This document shows positions 27,136 to 36,331 of a stretch of DNA of 64,000 nt, piece by piece (within the stretch, counting starts at the first letter, position 1; the number at the start of each line of letters is the position of its first letter). Where the stretch lies: contig NZ_BDGT01000015.1 in the NCBI RefSeq assembly GCF_001748285.1, positions 42,048-106,047 on the forward strand. The letters run 5' to 3'. Under the pieces are notes generated by a model, which was given only the letters and a program-made list of their open reading frames with translations, had not been told where the DNA came from and made no database searches. The stretch comes from Thermogemmatispora onikobensis (GTDB lineage Bacteria; Chloroflexota; Ktedonobacteria; Ktedonobacterales; Ktedonobacteraceae). The position numbers were made by a program, and so were the translations under genes.

Positions 27136-29640
27136 ATGGGCCAGGCCACAGCTGATCGTCTCTCTCGGCTACTCTCGCAGTCTGAACCTCGCCCACAGGG
27201 GGCAAAGTCACCGGCCCCAAACCCGGATAAGCCAGGGCTGAGTTGGGCTTCGCTGAAGGACTTGTTCCGTCTCGAAGAAGGCTACTTCTCGCTCGTGCTG
27301 GTGACCATCGTCGTCTACAGCACGATCTGGTCGGTACAGGTGGCTGGCTGGGTCGCCCATCTGGAGGTGCTGACCCTGACGACCGCCCTTGGTCTGCTGC
27401 TTGGCCTCTTGGCGGTGCGCCAGCGCTGGCTCCCTCCCTGGCTCGTTCAGCCTCTGGCCCTGGTGCTCGGCCTGCTCATCGCTTACTGGCAGACCGCGAC
27501 TGCCGACTTCAATGGCAGCTTCCCCCTCCTCTTCACAGCCCTGCGAGCCTGGGTGGCGGTCGCCCTGGCTGGCGGTACCAGCAGCGACGATTCGATCTTC
27601 CTCTTCTTGATCACGGCCCTTAGCTTCTGGCTGGCCTATGCCAGCGTATGGCTGGTCTATCGCACGCGCGTGCCGCTGCTGATGATCTTGCTCAACGGCT
27701 CCGTGCTCCTCATTAATCTCAGCAATGTGCCCGTTGGCTACCTCATCTTTCTCTTTGTCTTTTTATGTGCCTCCTTGCTGCTCCTGCTACGCTTTTCGCT
27801 CTTCGAGTCGATGCGCCGGTGGAGGCGGTTGGGGTTGCGCTGTGCTGACGACCTGGGCTGGGACTTCATGCAGGCCGGTCTGCTGGTCTCGCTAGCGGTG
27901 GTCATTCTCTCCTGGATTCTGCCGGGCAGCTATGTCAATGCCGATGCTGCTCAGATCTGGGATCTTGACAGCAATCCCTGGGTGCAAGTCGAGAATGCCT
28001 GGAGCCGTCTCATCGCTGTCAATGGGGGAGTGGTCCCATCGAATCGCGGCAACTTTACCAATTCGCTGGTGCTTGGTGGCAATCCGCATCTGAACAGCGA
28101 CATTGTTTTTCGCATCACGAGCAGCGAGGGAGGGCAATACATTGCCTCGCTGGCCTATGACATCTATGATGGGCGTGGCTGGTCGACCAGCCCCACGTAC
28201 AGTATCTCACTGCCGAAGGGCCAGCAGATTCCGCCCGAAGGCGCACCGGTCCATGCCGTGACGTTGCAGATCACGGTTGTCGATCCCCCGGGCGAGCAGC
28301 AGCCCTATCTCTTCACGCCCTGGCAGGCAGGCCAGCTGGATCAACCCGCGGTCGTGCTGGTGAGCAAAAACACCACCAGCATTGTGGCCGTGCTGCGCAA
28401 AGGGCCCAAGCTTGCGGCAGGTGATCATTATACAGTCCAGTCGTATGCCTCCTCAGCGGATGTCAAGACGCTGGAGTCGGTACCTTTCCCCGCCACGGCG
28501 CCCAAGCTGCCGCCCAACTACGAGGGACCTTTGCCCACCGATTACTATGATCCTGTCCTCTTGCAGACCTATCTGCAGCTCCCGGGCCATCTTGATCCCA
28601 ATATTCGCATCCTGGCGGAGCAAATTACTGCCAGGGCCCACACGATGTACGACAAGGCCGTGGCCTTAGAAAACTACTTCCGCGGCTATACCTACTCGGT
28701 CGATGTTCAGCTGCCCGCTGGCGATGAGCCGGTCTCCTGGCTACTCTTCCGCAGCGGGCATCGGGCATTTTGTAACTACTTTGCGACGGCGATGGCGGTA
28801 ATGGCGCGCGAACTTGGGATGCCAGCGCGGGTAGTGACTGGCTATGCGCCGGGGACGTACGACCCCGCTACCCATCAATGGATTGTCCGCGGTACTCAGG
28901 CCCACGCCTGGACTCAGGTCTACTTTGCCGGCTATGGCTGGATCAATTTCGAGCCTTCGCCGGGCTTTCCAGCTTTCACGCGCCCGTTGCCCAATCAATA
29001 TACTTCATCAGATAGTAGCTCGACGATCACGCCAGGTCAGGGAACTTCTCCTGGCATCACGACACCCCGCCGTCTCCCACTGCCGAACGATGAAGTTGGG
29101 GCAACGGGGAGCAGCACCCAGGAGGGTGGCTTGAGCTGGCAGCAGTCATTAAGCTACTTCGCCCTGAGCATCATCTTTGCTCTGGCCTGCCTGCTCATGC
29201 TCTTCGCCATCTGGTGGCGGAGGCTCTTCCGTCACTTGCGCTTGACAGCTCAGATCTACGGGCGCCTCTGTCTGCTGGCAAGCTGGGCCGGCCTCAGTCT
29301 GCGTCGCGCCGAGACGCCCCATGAATACATTCAGCGCCTCAGTCACGTAGCTCCCGAGCAGGCGCCGCTCTTGCAGCGTCTGGGAGACCTCTACGTGCGC
29401 GATCTGTGGGCCCCCCCGGGCAGCCCTGAGCACCCCGCCAGCTCGGGCGAAATGCGCGAAGCACCAGCCCTCTGGCGTCAGATTGAGCCGCGCCTCTTCC
29501 TTTACCTCCTGCGCCACCCCTATGTCCTGGCCAGAGCGCCAGTGCATCTTGTCCGCTGGCTTTGGGTGCACCTGTGCCATCTCTGGCGCAAGAACCGCTC
29601 GCTCGATTGGTCAGCGCCCACTGCTCTGAAAGATCTCTGA
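27136..29640 (+). CDS. TgpA-like membrane transglutaminase
   Basis: An 834-residue protein with about seven hydrophobic helices (roughly 45-290), a long extracytoplasmic domain (290-670), a further helix (about 680-700) and a cytoplasmic C-terminal DUF4129-like region. The transglutaminase core shows Cys in HRAFCNYFATAMAVM and His in QAHAWTQVYF. The third catalytic position lies in NFEPSPGF, a Glu where TgpA proteins usually have Asp. Ribosome site GGAGGT lies just upstream of the ATG. Moreover, MoxR-DUF58-TgpA operons recur across bacteria; the substrates are unknown but are probably at the cell envelope. Confidence 0.9.
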   Translation: MGQATADRLSRLLSQSEPRPQGAKSPAPNPDKPGLSWASLKDLFRLEEGYFSLVLVTIVVYSTIWSVQVAGWVAHLEVLTLTTALGLLLGLLAVRQRWLPPWLVQPLALVLGLLIAYWQTATADFNGSFPLLFTALRAWVAVALAGGTSSDDSIFLFLITALSFWLAYASVWLVYRTRVPLLMILLNGSVLLINLSNVPVGYLIFLFVFLCASLLLLLRFSLFESMRRWRRLGLRCADDLGWDFMQAGLLVSLAVVILSWILPGSYVNADAAQIWDLDSNPWVQVENAWSRLIAVNGGVVPSNRGNFTNSLVLGGNPHLNSDIVFRITSSEGGQYIASLAYDIYDGRGWSTSPTYSISLPKGQQIPPEGAPVHAVTLQITVVDPPGEQQPYLFTPWQAGQLDQPAVVLVSKNTTSIVAVLRKGPKLAAGDHYTVQSYASSADVKTLESVPFPATAPKLPPNYEGPLPTDYYDPVLLQTYLQLPGHLDPNIRILAEQITARAHTMYDKAVALENYFRGYTYSVDVQLPAGDEPVSWLLFRSGHRAFCNYFATAMAVMARELGMPARVVTGYAPGTYDPATHQWIVRGTQAHAWTQVYFAGYGWINFEPSPGFPAFTRPLPNQYTSSDSSSTITPGQGTSPGITTPRRLPLPNDEVGATGSSTQEGGLSWQQSLSYFALSIIFALACLLMLFAIWWRRLFRHLRLTAQIYGRLCLLASWAGLSLRRAETPHEYIQRLSHVAPEQAPLLQRLGDLYVRDLWAPPGSPEHPASSGEMREAPALWRQIEPRLFLYLLRHPYVLARAPVHLVRWLWVHLCHLWRKNRSLDWSAPTALKDL

Positions 29641-29665
29641 CTGGTGAAGTGGGAAAGAGAGGGGA

Positions 29666-29699
29666 AGGTCAGGGCCAGGGGCCAGGGAGCCCTTGACCT
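29666..29699 (+). terminator. Hairpin after the transglutaminase operon
   Basis: AGGTCAGGG (29666-29674) pairs with CCCTTGACCT (29690-29699) with one bulged T. It is followed by a pyrimidine-rich run (GCTCTTCCTCTTTCG) rather than a pure T tract. It sits 26 bases after the operon stop and overlaps the promoter candidate of the next gene. Confidence 0.45.
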
Positions 29700-29721
29700 G
29701 CTCTTCCTCTTTCGTTAAACT
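29693..29721 (+). promoter_or_regulatory. Promoter candidate for the 29.8-kb hypothetical gene
   Basis: TTGACC (29693-29698, 5/6 match), 17-base spacer, TAAACT (29716-29721, 4/6 match), about 75 bases before the gene start. Confidence 0.5.
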
Positions 29722-29797
29722 GTACTATGCCACCTTGGAGTTTTGCTATGCCAGGGTGGCCTGTGCCCTTTTAAGCTGATCCTTATGGAGTGATGCG

Positions 29798-30196
29798 ATG
29801 ATTGATCGTGTTGTGCTGGAACAGGATCGGGAGATGCTGGCCAGCATCCGGGAGCACCCTCTGGAGATCCCCGATGCTTATCCGGTGAAGCTGCAGGTGC
29901 TCGACCTGGCTCGCCACGTGGTGGTCGCCCCGGATGGAAAACGCTACGTGCTGGCGACCTTCGACGATCGCCGCCTGGGCCGCGGCTTTGTCACCGCTGT
30001 CTATCCTCAGCAGAACGGTTATCTCACCCTCTATCGGTTGGTAGTCTACGAGCATAGTAGCAATACCCCGCAAGAGGCGCTTGAGTGCCATAAACAGCTG
30101 GCAAAGATTATTCAGCAAGGGCAACTGATGGAGTTTGTGAAACGGGCCAGGGGAGAGGCCAAAGTCGAGGCGAAGGCCGGGCTGGGGAGTCGTTAG
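29798..30196 (+). CDS. Hypothetical protein
   Basis: A 132-residue soluble protein I do not recognise. The first 110 residues look like an alpha/beta fold with strands around VKLQVLDLARHVVVA, KRYVLATFDD and YLTLYRLVVYEH, then a helix ending in a Lys/Glu/Ala-rich tail. GGAG sits 7 bases before the ATG, and the gene has its own promoter candidate, so it is probably expressed alone. No function can be proposed. Confidence 0.72.
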   Translation: MIDRVVLEQDREMLASIREHPLEIPDAYPVKLQVLDLARHVVVAPDGKRYVLATFDDRRLGRGFVTAVYPQQNGYLTLYRLVVYEHSSNTPQEALECHKQLAKIIQQGQLMEFVKRARGEAKVEAKAGLGSR

Positions 30197-30269
30197 GCCC
30201 GACCTTCGCTCCTCTTTCTTACCCTGGCCTTCCCTCTCTATTGGTCTATTGGCCAGCGTTGATCTTCCC

Positions 30270-30298
30270 TTGACAAAGCAATTTTTTTACCGTATACT
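30270..30298 (+). promoter_or_regulatory. Strong sigma-70-type promoter
   Basis: A perfect TTGACA (30270-30275), a 17-base spacer containing seven T in a row, and TATACT (30293-30298). It is among the best promoter matches in the window. Transcription would start near 30305 and run into the structured leader before the ABC exporter genes. Confidence 0.8.
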
Positions 30299-30441
30299 CG
30301 TTCTAGACTTTTCTAAAAAGTAATCATTTACTTCAAATCCTGTGGCCCCGTGCCGCTGGTTCGGGGCCTTTGGTGTCCCCTTCTGGGGCGAATAATCATT
30401 CGCTGCGCTTAGCGCAAGCCCAAGGACAGGGAGGTGAGCTA

Positions 30442-30654
30442 ATGGTGAGCAGTCATGTGCTTCTGGTCTCTTTGCCTCTGCAGCAGAAGAGGAGCCGGGG
30501 GACTGTTTTGCCTTTTGCTACCTCTGCCTTTTCCGAGGGCTTCGTTGGCCTTTCTCTCTTGCTACTCACTACTCCGTTGCTGGTTGACTCAGGGGTTAGT
30601 GGGCCCATTGGGGGGGTGTCGCCGCCTGTTCTGCGCCTGGCGCCTGATAGATGA
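30442..30654 (+). CDS. Possible 70-codon leader ORF in a structured region
   Basis: A short frame with an excellent ribosome site (GGGAGGTGAG just before the ATG) inside the transcript from the 30270 promoter. The peptide has a hydrophobic centre (FVGLSLLLLTTPLLV) and no family resemblance. A GGCCCCG/CGGGGCC hairpin (30344-30368) lies upstream. Its stop codon (30652-30654) falls in the loop of a perfect 10-bp hairpin (arms 30634-30643 and 30660-30669), which is itself followed by a terminator. This arrangement suggests a translated leader controlling termination, but it could also be a stand-alone small protein or a non-coding RNA with a chance frame. Confidence 0.35.
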   Translation: MVSSHVLLVSLPLQQKRSRGTVLPFATSAFSEGFVGLSLLLLTTPLLVDSGVSGPIGGVSPPVLRLAPDR

Positions 30655-30685
30655 CAAAAGCGCCAGGCGTGTAAGAGCGACCCTC

Positions 30686-30729
30686 AACCGTGGGCACTGA
30701 GACAGCAACCTTCAGTCCCACGGTTTTTT
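30686..30729 (+). terminator. Strong intrinsic terminator or attenuator
   Basis: AACCGTGGG plus ACTGA (30686-30700, one bulged C) pair with TCAGT plus CCCACGGTT (30712-30725): 14 pairs, followed by a T run (30724-30729). It ends any transcript from the 30270 promoter unless it is read through, about 430 bases before the ABC exporter. Confidence 0.85.
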
Positions 30730-31157
30730 ATCGCCTTTTTCCTGGTCAGGCGATGACATCCATCCCGATCCCTGGGTTGCTGAAGCCTTGGAGTGCTGAG
30801 ACTGAGAAGCCTCGGAAAAACTGGGCCGAGTTCGCTTCCGTCGCCCAAGAGACTCCACTATTTATCTGCTCGCCATGTCTGTCCGCTTATCTGACCCGGA
30901 GCTGGCTAACGAACTGGCTGGCTGACCAGCTCGGCTTGAAGGCTGGTATGGCCTTGTCCGTCATACGACTCGTTTTCCAAGGCGGGTGGAGCTGTTCTTT
31001 AGGGCAGATGGAGGACTGGTCGAGTGATCGTGGTAGTAGACCCTGGCTGGCAGTATCTTTCCGATCGACCGTTCTGGTTTCTCTCCACGCTAGAGGGCAG
31101 CGTGGACCGGACGGGGACAGCCAAGACGATACACACAAGCAAAGGAGGTTTTACTGC
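30730..31157. other. Non-coding stretch upstream of the ABC exporter
   Basis: About 430 bases. It happens to be open in the frame of the ABC ATPase, but composition is unlike a protein domain and the ATPase has its own strong ribosome site. No clear promoter pair was found here, which leaves open that the ABC genes depend on read-through of the terminator at 30686. Confidence 0.45.
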
Positions 31158-32105
31158 ATGGCAATGCAGCACCTGCTCCCAACATTATCTACTACACCGA
31201 CGTTGGCTGATCACCAAGAAGAGCAAAATGCTGTTCTTGTCGAGGAGGTCACGAAGGTCTTTACAAAGTCTCGTCCGTGGCTGCCCTGGCAGAAAGGTAA
31301 AGATGCGCGTACGGTGCGAGCGGTGGATCGGGTGAGCTTGCAGGTCAAGCGTCGCGAGATTATCGGTATTCTCGGCTCAAATGGCTCGGGCAAATCAACG
31401 CTGATCCGCATTCTATCCACACTGCTCATTCCTGATAGCGGGCGGGTCACGATCTTTGGCTACGACGTCGTGCGGGATGAGGCCATTGTGCGCCGCCTGA
31501 TCAACCGCGTGAGCGTGGAGGCTTCCTTCTTCAAGAAGCTTTCGCCTATGGAGAACCTGATCTATGCGGCCCGTCTCTACAACCTGCCAGGGCGTCTGGC
31601 GCGTGAGCGGATTGTCTCCATCCTGGAACGCCTGGGGATCAGCGCCGCGCGCATTAAGCAGCCGCTGGAAGATATGTCGCGTGGCATGCAGCAGAAAGTC
31701 GCTATCGCCCGCGCTTTTCTGACGGCCCCCATACTGCTGCTCTTAGATGAGCCGACGACTGGCCTCGACCCTCGTTCAAAGCTGGATGTGCAGACCTTTG
31801 TCCGCGAGCTTCGCGAGGTGCATGATGCCACGATCTTGCTAACAACCCATGATCTGGAGGAGGCTGAGGCTCTCTGCGATCGGGTGGCGATTCTCGATCA
31901 GGGCCGTATTGTGGCACTTGGTTCGGTCGACGAGCTGAAGCTGGAAGTGATGCACCAGGTGGGGTTGTCTACCCCTGCGAGCATGCATCAGGTGTTCATG
32001 CACTATACAGCCAGTCACCGCATCACGGAAGAGGATATTCGTCGCTATGGCAGCTGGGAAAAAGCTTTTGAGGCATTTGAAGCTATGCGCGAAGAGGAGG
32101 AATAG
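31158..32105 (+). CDS. ABC exporter ATP-binding subunit (DrrA/NodI type)
   Basis: A 315-residue ATPase powering the adjacent ABC-2 permease. It shows Walker A GSNGSGKS (73-80), a variant signature MSRGMQQK in the place of LSGGQ, Walker B LLLLDEPT and the switch histidine in TTHDLEEAE. The variant signature is seen in the drug- and polysaccharide-exporter branch. A C-terminal extension of about 60 residues follows the ATPase. AAAGGAGG lies 7 to 9 bases before the ATG at 31158; nothing upstream in frame looks coding. The permease gene starts 11 bases after the stop. Confidence 0.9.
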   Translation: MAMQHLLPTLSTTPTLADHQEEQNAVLVEEVTKVFTKSRPWLPWQKGKDARTVRAVDRVSLQVKRREIIGILGSNGSGKSTLIRILSTLLIPDSGRVTIFGYDVVRDEAIVRRLINRVSVEASFFKKLSPMENLIYAARLYNLPGRLARERIVSILERLGISAARIKQPLEDMSRGMQQKVAIARAFLTAPILLLLDEPTTGLDPRSKLDVQTFVRELREVHDATILLTTHDLEEAEALCDRVAILDQGRIVALGSVDELKLEVMHQVGLSTPASMHQVFMHYTASHRITEEDIRRYGSWEKAFEAFEAMREEEE

Positions 32106-32116
32106 AAAGGGCTTCT

Positions 32117-32959
32117 ATGATGCTTACTCCTTTAATTCATCGAGGACGTGCAACCTACGCTTTCTTTGAGCGCAACTGGAACCTGTCGAAACGCTACTGG
32201 GCCTGGGAAATCGTCTGGTTGCTCTACAACATCGTCAACGCTCTCAGCGTGACCTTTATCGGGGCCGCTGCGGAGCAGATTACCGGGGCCAAGGTCAAGT
32301 TTGACACCAACTCGCTGCTACTGGTGCTCGTGATCGGTACCTCGGTCTGGTCCTATCTCAGTGTAACCTTCGACGGTGTGACCGACATTATCAATATGGA
32401 ACGCTGGGAAGGAACCATCGAATATACCTTCATGGCCCCTATCTCACGCTTTACCCATATGGTCGGGAGCTGCCTTTATGCTGTAGCTCATGGACTGCTC
32501 TTTACGCTGATACAGCTGCTGGTCATTGCAGCTTTCTTCCATATCGATCTAAGTCATGCGAATTACCTGACGGCGCTCTTCTTACTGTTGCTGGGCAGCA
32601 TCTCGTTTATTGGCTTTGGCATTGGCGCTGCGATTCTGCCGCTGCTCTACACAGAGAAGGGCATGCAGATGTCATTTATTGTCAAAGCCGTATTGCTGCT
32701 CGTATCGGGGGTCTACTACCCTATCTCGGTGTTGCCGGGCTGGATGCAGCCGCTGGCGCGTATTTCGCCCGCTACCTATGTGCTGGAGGGCCTACGTGAA
32801 GCGATGATGCATGGCCAGCCTCTCTGGTCGCCTGAAATCTGGAGTTGTACCTGGCCCTTGATCCTGACGGGCCTGATTAGTATACCAGCGAGTGTCTACG
32901 CTTTTAGCTTGGCGGAACGCTATGCCAAGCGAACGGGGAAGCTGAAAAGGAATGGCTAA
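32117..32959 (+). CDS. ABC-2 type permease
   Basis: A 280-residue membrane protein with six predicted helices and the ABC-2 features: the EGTIEYTFMAPISR region after helix 2 and the GVYYPISVLPGWMQPLARISPATYVLEGLR block before the last helix. Together with the upstream ATPase it would form an exporter of a drug, lipid or polymer; the substrate cannot be read from sequence. AGAAAGGG precedes tandem ATG codons at 32117. Confidence 0.88.
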   Translation: MMLTPLIHRGRATYAFFERNWNLSKRYWAWEIVWLLYNIVNALSVTFIGAAAEQITGAKVKFDTNSLLLVLVIGTSVWSYLSVTFDGVTDIINMERWEGTIEYTFMAPISRFTHMVGSCLYAVAHGLLFTLIQLLVIAAFFHIDLSHANYLTALFLLLLGSISFIGFGIGAAILPLLYTEKGMQMSFIVKAVLLLVSGVYYPISVLPGWMQPLARISPATYVLEGLREAMMHGQPLWSPEIWSCTWPLILTGLISIPASVYAFSLAERYAKRTGKLKRNG

Positions 32960-33091
32960 GGCCCAGGCCCCAGGTTCTGGCTGTTCTTGTCAGAGCCAGT
33001 GGCCCGGCTGACTTGCCTGTCTGCAGAGAGTCGGGCAGACTGGGGCTGGGCCGTGAGTCCCGTGGTTTCCCCTTCCAGAGGAGGATAACGG

Positions 33092-33802
33092 ATGGCTGTT
33101 TACTTGCGCGATCTTTCTGCGCGCGCTCCGACAGCCGCGGATCTGCCGGCTGTCAAAGAACTGTTTGCCATCTGTGCACGGGTTGAAGGGGAGCTGGAGG
33201 GTCACGAGGAAGATGGAGATCTCAGTGCAGGCTGGCAGCGGACAGATTTCCAGCTGAGCAGCGACGCATGGTTGATTCTGACACGCCAGGGGTTGGTGGT
33301 GGGCTATGGCGCAGTTTGGCCCGTCAACGGCGACGAGGCTGAGACGGCCCACAAGGGCATGGGGGCTTTCTGTGTGCGCGTTCACCCAGCCTATCGGGGA
33401 AGAGGCATCGGTACACTTTTACTGCGACTGGTCGAGCAACGGGCCCGCTCCGCCCTGGAGAACGTCGACGACAGGGCACGTGGCGGCGCCTTTCTCACGA
33501 CGACGGTGGCCTATGGCAACCGATCTGCACGAGCCTTGTTGGAGCGTGAGGGCTATCAGCTGGAGAGGAGCTTTTGGCACATCGTCATTGAGAGTCAGGC
33601 GCAGGCGGCCTGGTCTGAGCGCGTGAGCTTGACGCTGAAGCTGGAGCTGGAAGAGGAGGGCGATGCTGCTTCCGCTTCCAAAAGCCCGGCCCGGCTCTTG
33701 GCGCCTGCTGGGAGAACGATGGTCCGCCACTACTGCTGCTATGAAAAGCCGCTGGTGCCTGGAGCGCTCTGTCTTGAGAAGAGAGAGGCGGGCGAAGCCT
33801 AG
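33092..33802 (+). CDS. GNAT family N-acetyltransferase
   Basis: A 236-residue GCN5-related acetyltransferase. The acetyl-CoA-binding motif A is clear (VHPAYRGRGIGTLLLRLVEQRA, the R-G-x-G-x-G/A type), preceded by a beta strand (GAFCVRV) and followed by motif B (NRSARALLEREGYQLERSFW). Proteins of this type acetylate small molecules or protein N-termini; the target is unknown. GAGGAGG precedes the ATG. The last 60 residues are outside the core fold. It does not seem to be in an operon with the ABC genes, as about 130 bases separate them. Confidence 0.88.
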   Translation: MAVYLRDLSARAPTAADLPAVKELFAICARVEGELEGHEEDGDLSAGWQRTDFQLSSDAWLILTRQGLVVGYGAVWPVNGDEAETAHKGMGAFCVRVHPAYRGRGIGTLLLRLVEQRARSALENVDDRARGGAFLTTTVAYGNRSARALLEREGYQLERSFWHIVIESQAQAAWSERVSLTLKLELEEEGDAASASKSPARLLAPAGRTMVRHYCCYEKPLVPGALCLEKREAGEA

Positions 33803-34014
33803 CGCTGCCTCTGATTAACAGCGAGGGCCAGCCTCGTTCCCTCCACTCGTCAGGGACGACACCGCACGCCGGAAGTGGGGGCTGAGACTGGCCTGCCTGA
33901 TTTTTGGGGAAGCAGAGGGGGGGACAGCGTTACTTTCTTTCCGCCTCTCCCGTCCTGATGATAGAGAGCTGTTCGGGGGAACAATTTCATCAGCGAGAGA
34001 GAGGATTGTCATTG

Positions 34015-34221
34015 ATGCCACTGCTGGCTCTTTCTCTGAGCAGTGCTTCTGATCATCAAGGATTGCGTCTATTGTTGCTGGTGCTCCTCATCATCGCAGT
34101 CATCCTGCTGATCATTGGCGGGGTCATTGCCGTTTGGACCTTACGCAGCTATCGCAAGGCTACAGCGGAGGGCCGCTATGGCCTCTCAGGCGAAGGTGAG
34201 GGTCAGATGGCGCGCTTTTAG
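34015..34221 (+). CDS. Small single-pass membrane protein
   Basis: A 68-residue protein with one strong hydrophobic helix (about 17-44, LLLLVLLIIAVILLIIGGVIAV is its core) and a short hydrophilic tail beginning LRSYRKA. No family recognised. An AGAGAGGAT site precedes the ATG. Two upstream in-frame starts would extend it, but the helix-tail layout alone supports the short form. Confidence 0.55.
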   Translation: MPLLALSLSSASDHQGLRLLLLVLLIIAVILLIIGGVIAVWTLRSYRKATAEGRYGLSGEGEGQMARF

Positions 34222-34400
34222 GGGGAGAGGAAACTGGACAGGGTAGGCTGGCTGCGAGCACTACCCTAACTAAACTAACGATGCGGTGGCTTCACTCATT
34301 AAGGAAGAGGAGGCAAAGCAGGCAGGCGGCGAGGAAACTGACCACGTGTGACGACAGGGAGAGATAGGCAGGTAAATTGGCTGGAAATTAAGGGAGCGAT

Positions 34401-35723
34401 ATGGTGCGGCGATCGGCCATCCCACTTATTTTGGGAACCTTTCTCTTGCGCGTCAATACAGGTGCTGGGGGCATCGTCCTGGGGTTGTTCCTGGCTCGCC
34501 TGGCTATTCATGCAGGCCATCGCATTACGGCGATTCAGGTAGGTCTGCTGGCTGTCGTCTATTATGCTACCGAGCTAACGCTTGCGCCGCTCATGGGAGC
34601 CTTGAGCGACCGCTGGGGACGACGTCTTTTCATGATGCTGGGCCCGCTGCTGGGCGTCTTGGTGATGCTACTGGTACCGCTGACGCCGGCGGCCTCGCCG
34701 TTGCCTTTCTTGCTGACCTTGCAGGTACTTTCGGGCCTGGCGACGGCCATGATCACGCCGGCAGTTCTGGGCTACTTGGCCGATTTGACCAGGCGCAATG
34801 AGCAGGGACGCATGCGTGTCATGGGCTTCTATGAGCTGGCAACCAGTGGAGGGATCGCCGCGGGTGTCGTTGTCGGCGGCTTTGCCTGGGATCGCTTTGG
34901 TCCCTGGGCTTTTGCTCTCTTAGCCCTCTTCTATGCCCTGGTGACGCTCTGCATGTTCCTGGCTCCTCGTGTGATCCAGGTCACTGAGCACACTGGCCCG
35001 GCGTTGCTGATGAGGCGCTATCTGGCGATCTTACACAAGCCACGTCTCTTTATCTTTATTCCGGCCTGGATCTGCATTAGTGCTCTGCTGGGTATCTGGG
35101 TCAGCTCACAGCTGCCTTTCTTACTCTCCCGTCCTGGACGCATGGGCGATCAGCTCCTGATGGGGATCATGAGCGGGCCTGGAGGGGGTGGTCGACTGAG
35201 CCTGGTGCTGGGGAGCTATGTCCTCTTCTTCGGTCTCTCGCTGCTCTTCTGGGCCTGTTTTCTGGCCCATCTGCCCCGCCTGGTGATGATGCTCACTTCC
35301 GTGGCCGGCCTCTATCTGGGGGTGATGGCCCTCTGGGGCATGAATCACCGCCTCGGAGGTGATCTGGCCCCCGGAATCTGGATTCCCGTGCTGTTACTGG
35401 GAATCTTCGCTGAAAGCAGCTTCGCCCCTTCGGCCCTGGCTTACCTGGCCGATCTGACTGAAGAGAGCGCAATGGACCGCGGCCTGCTGATGGGTCTCTA
35501 TTCTGTCTTCCTTGGTCTGGGCCAGTTGCTAGGCAATGGTCTGGCCGGTCTCTTCGCCCATCATCTCGGCTTTGATGGCCTGATCTGCCTGACGGCCATC
35601 CTTGGCCTGGTTGCGCTCCTCTCACTGCTGACGCTCCGCCAGCTTGAACAGCATTACGCAACAAAGGCCAAAGAGGCTGGCAAAGCCTCAGTGACTGAGC
35701 GCTCGCGCATCGCTTCTTTTTAG
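34401..35723 (+). CDS. MFS transporter
   Basis: A 440-residue major facilitator with about 12 helices. The conserved loop after helix 2 reads MGALSDRWGRR, the classic signature, and a second copy-like motif FAWDRFG follows helix 5. The N-terminal half has the GYLADLTRRNEQGR block typical of drug-exporter-type MFS. AAGGGAGCGAT lies directly before the ATG. It stands alone and converges with the PaaI thioesterase gene. Substrate unknown; it is not closely similar to the MFS protein at the window start. Confidence 0.9.
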   Translation: MVRRSAIPLILGTFLLRVNTGAGGIVLGLFLARLAIHAGHRITAIQVGLLAVVYYATELTLAPLMGALSDRWGRRLFMMLGPLLGVLVMLLVPLTPAASPLPFLLTLQVLSGLATAMITPAVLGYLADLTRRNEQGRMRVMGFYELATSGGIAAGVVVGGFAWDRFGPWAFALLALFYALVTLCMFLAPRVIQVTEHTGPALLMRRYLAILHKPRLFIFIPAWICISALLGIWVSSQLPFLLSRPGRMGDQLLMGIMSGPGGGGRLSLVLGSYVLFFGLSLLFWACFLAHLPRLVMMLTSVAGLYLGVMALWGMNHRLGGDLAPGIWIPVLLLGIFAESSFAPSALAYLADLTEESAMDRGLLMGLYSVFLGLGQLLGNGLAGLFAHHLGFDGLICLTAILGLVALLSLLTLRQLEQHYATKAKEAGKASVTERSRIASF

Positions 35724-35777
35724 GTAGAGTCCAGGGAGCGGGCTGGGAAACTGGCCAGCGCGCTCACCGCTTGTGCT

Positions 35778-36233
35778 TTACTCCTCGCGTGGGAAGATAT
35801 AGAATGTGCTCAAGACCCGGGCCACCGCACGCGGTTCCTGCCTCTCTTGGCTCAGGTGATAGACTGTAGCCTCCAGTACTGCCGTAGTTCGACCCTGATG
35901 GATGATTGCGGCCTCTGCCAGCAATTGGCCGTCGTGGCCAGCGCGTACGGCGCGCAGATAGTTAATCTTGGCCTCGATGGTCCCGGTGCGGGTTCCTGGT
36001 GGATAGGAGGCCAGAAGAGCCATAGCCATAGCTGTATCGGCCAAGGAAAAGATCACGCCGCCGTGCACCAGTCCCTGGGGATGCATCAGCCGTGGATGAA
36101 CTGTCAGGCGAACTCGCCCAAGCCCTGGCTCCGCTGCCTCTATGTGCATGCCCAGAAGCTGACCGAAGCCTGAGTGCTGGTTGACCTGCTCTGCGATCTG
36201 AAGAGTCTCTTCTGTTGGCTTTTCCTGATCCAT
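35778..36233 (-). CDS. PaaI-type hotdog thioesterase
   Basis: A 151-residue acyl-CoA thioesterase of the PaaI/YdiI type. The diagnostic GLVHGGVIFSLADTAMA block contains the His-Gly-Gly and Asp catalytic positions, and TGTIEAKINYLRAV follows, as in this family. These enzymes release CoA from aryl- or medium-chain acyl thioesters. It lies downstream of smpB on the same strand with a 98-base gap. The ribosome site is weak. Confidence 0.88.
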   Translation of the reverse strand: MDQEKPTEETLQIAEQVNQHSGFGQLLGMHIEAAEPGLGRVRLTVHPRLMHPQGLVHGGVIFSLADTAMAMALLASYPPGTRTGTIEAKINYLRAVRAGHDGQLLAEAAIIHQGRTTAVLEATVYHLSQERQEPRAVARVLSTFYIFPREE

Positions 36234-36331
36234 GAGCGACTTTTTCCTCTATTATGTCGGCAAGTGAGATAGTGATCAAGTTATGGTTTCCCCGCTTATA
36301 GGTCTGGAGTGGAGCAGTAGCTGCATCGGCA

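Noticed and set aside
30690..31157. N-terminal extension of the ABC ATPase by 156 residues
   Set aside because: It would begin within the terminator hairpin and has non-protein-like composition; the ATG at 31158 has a strong ribosome site.
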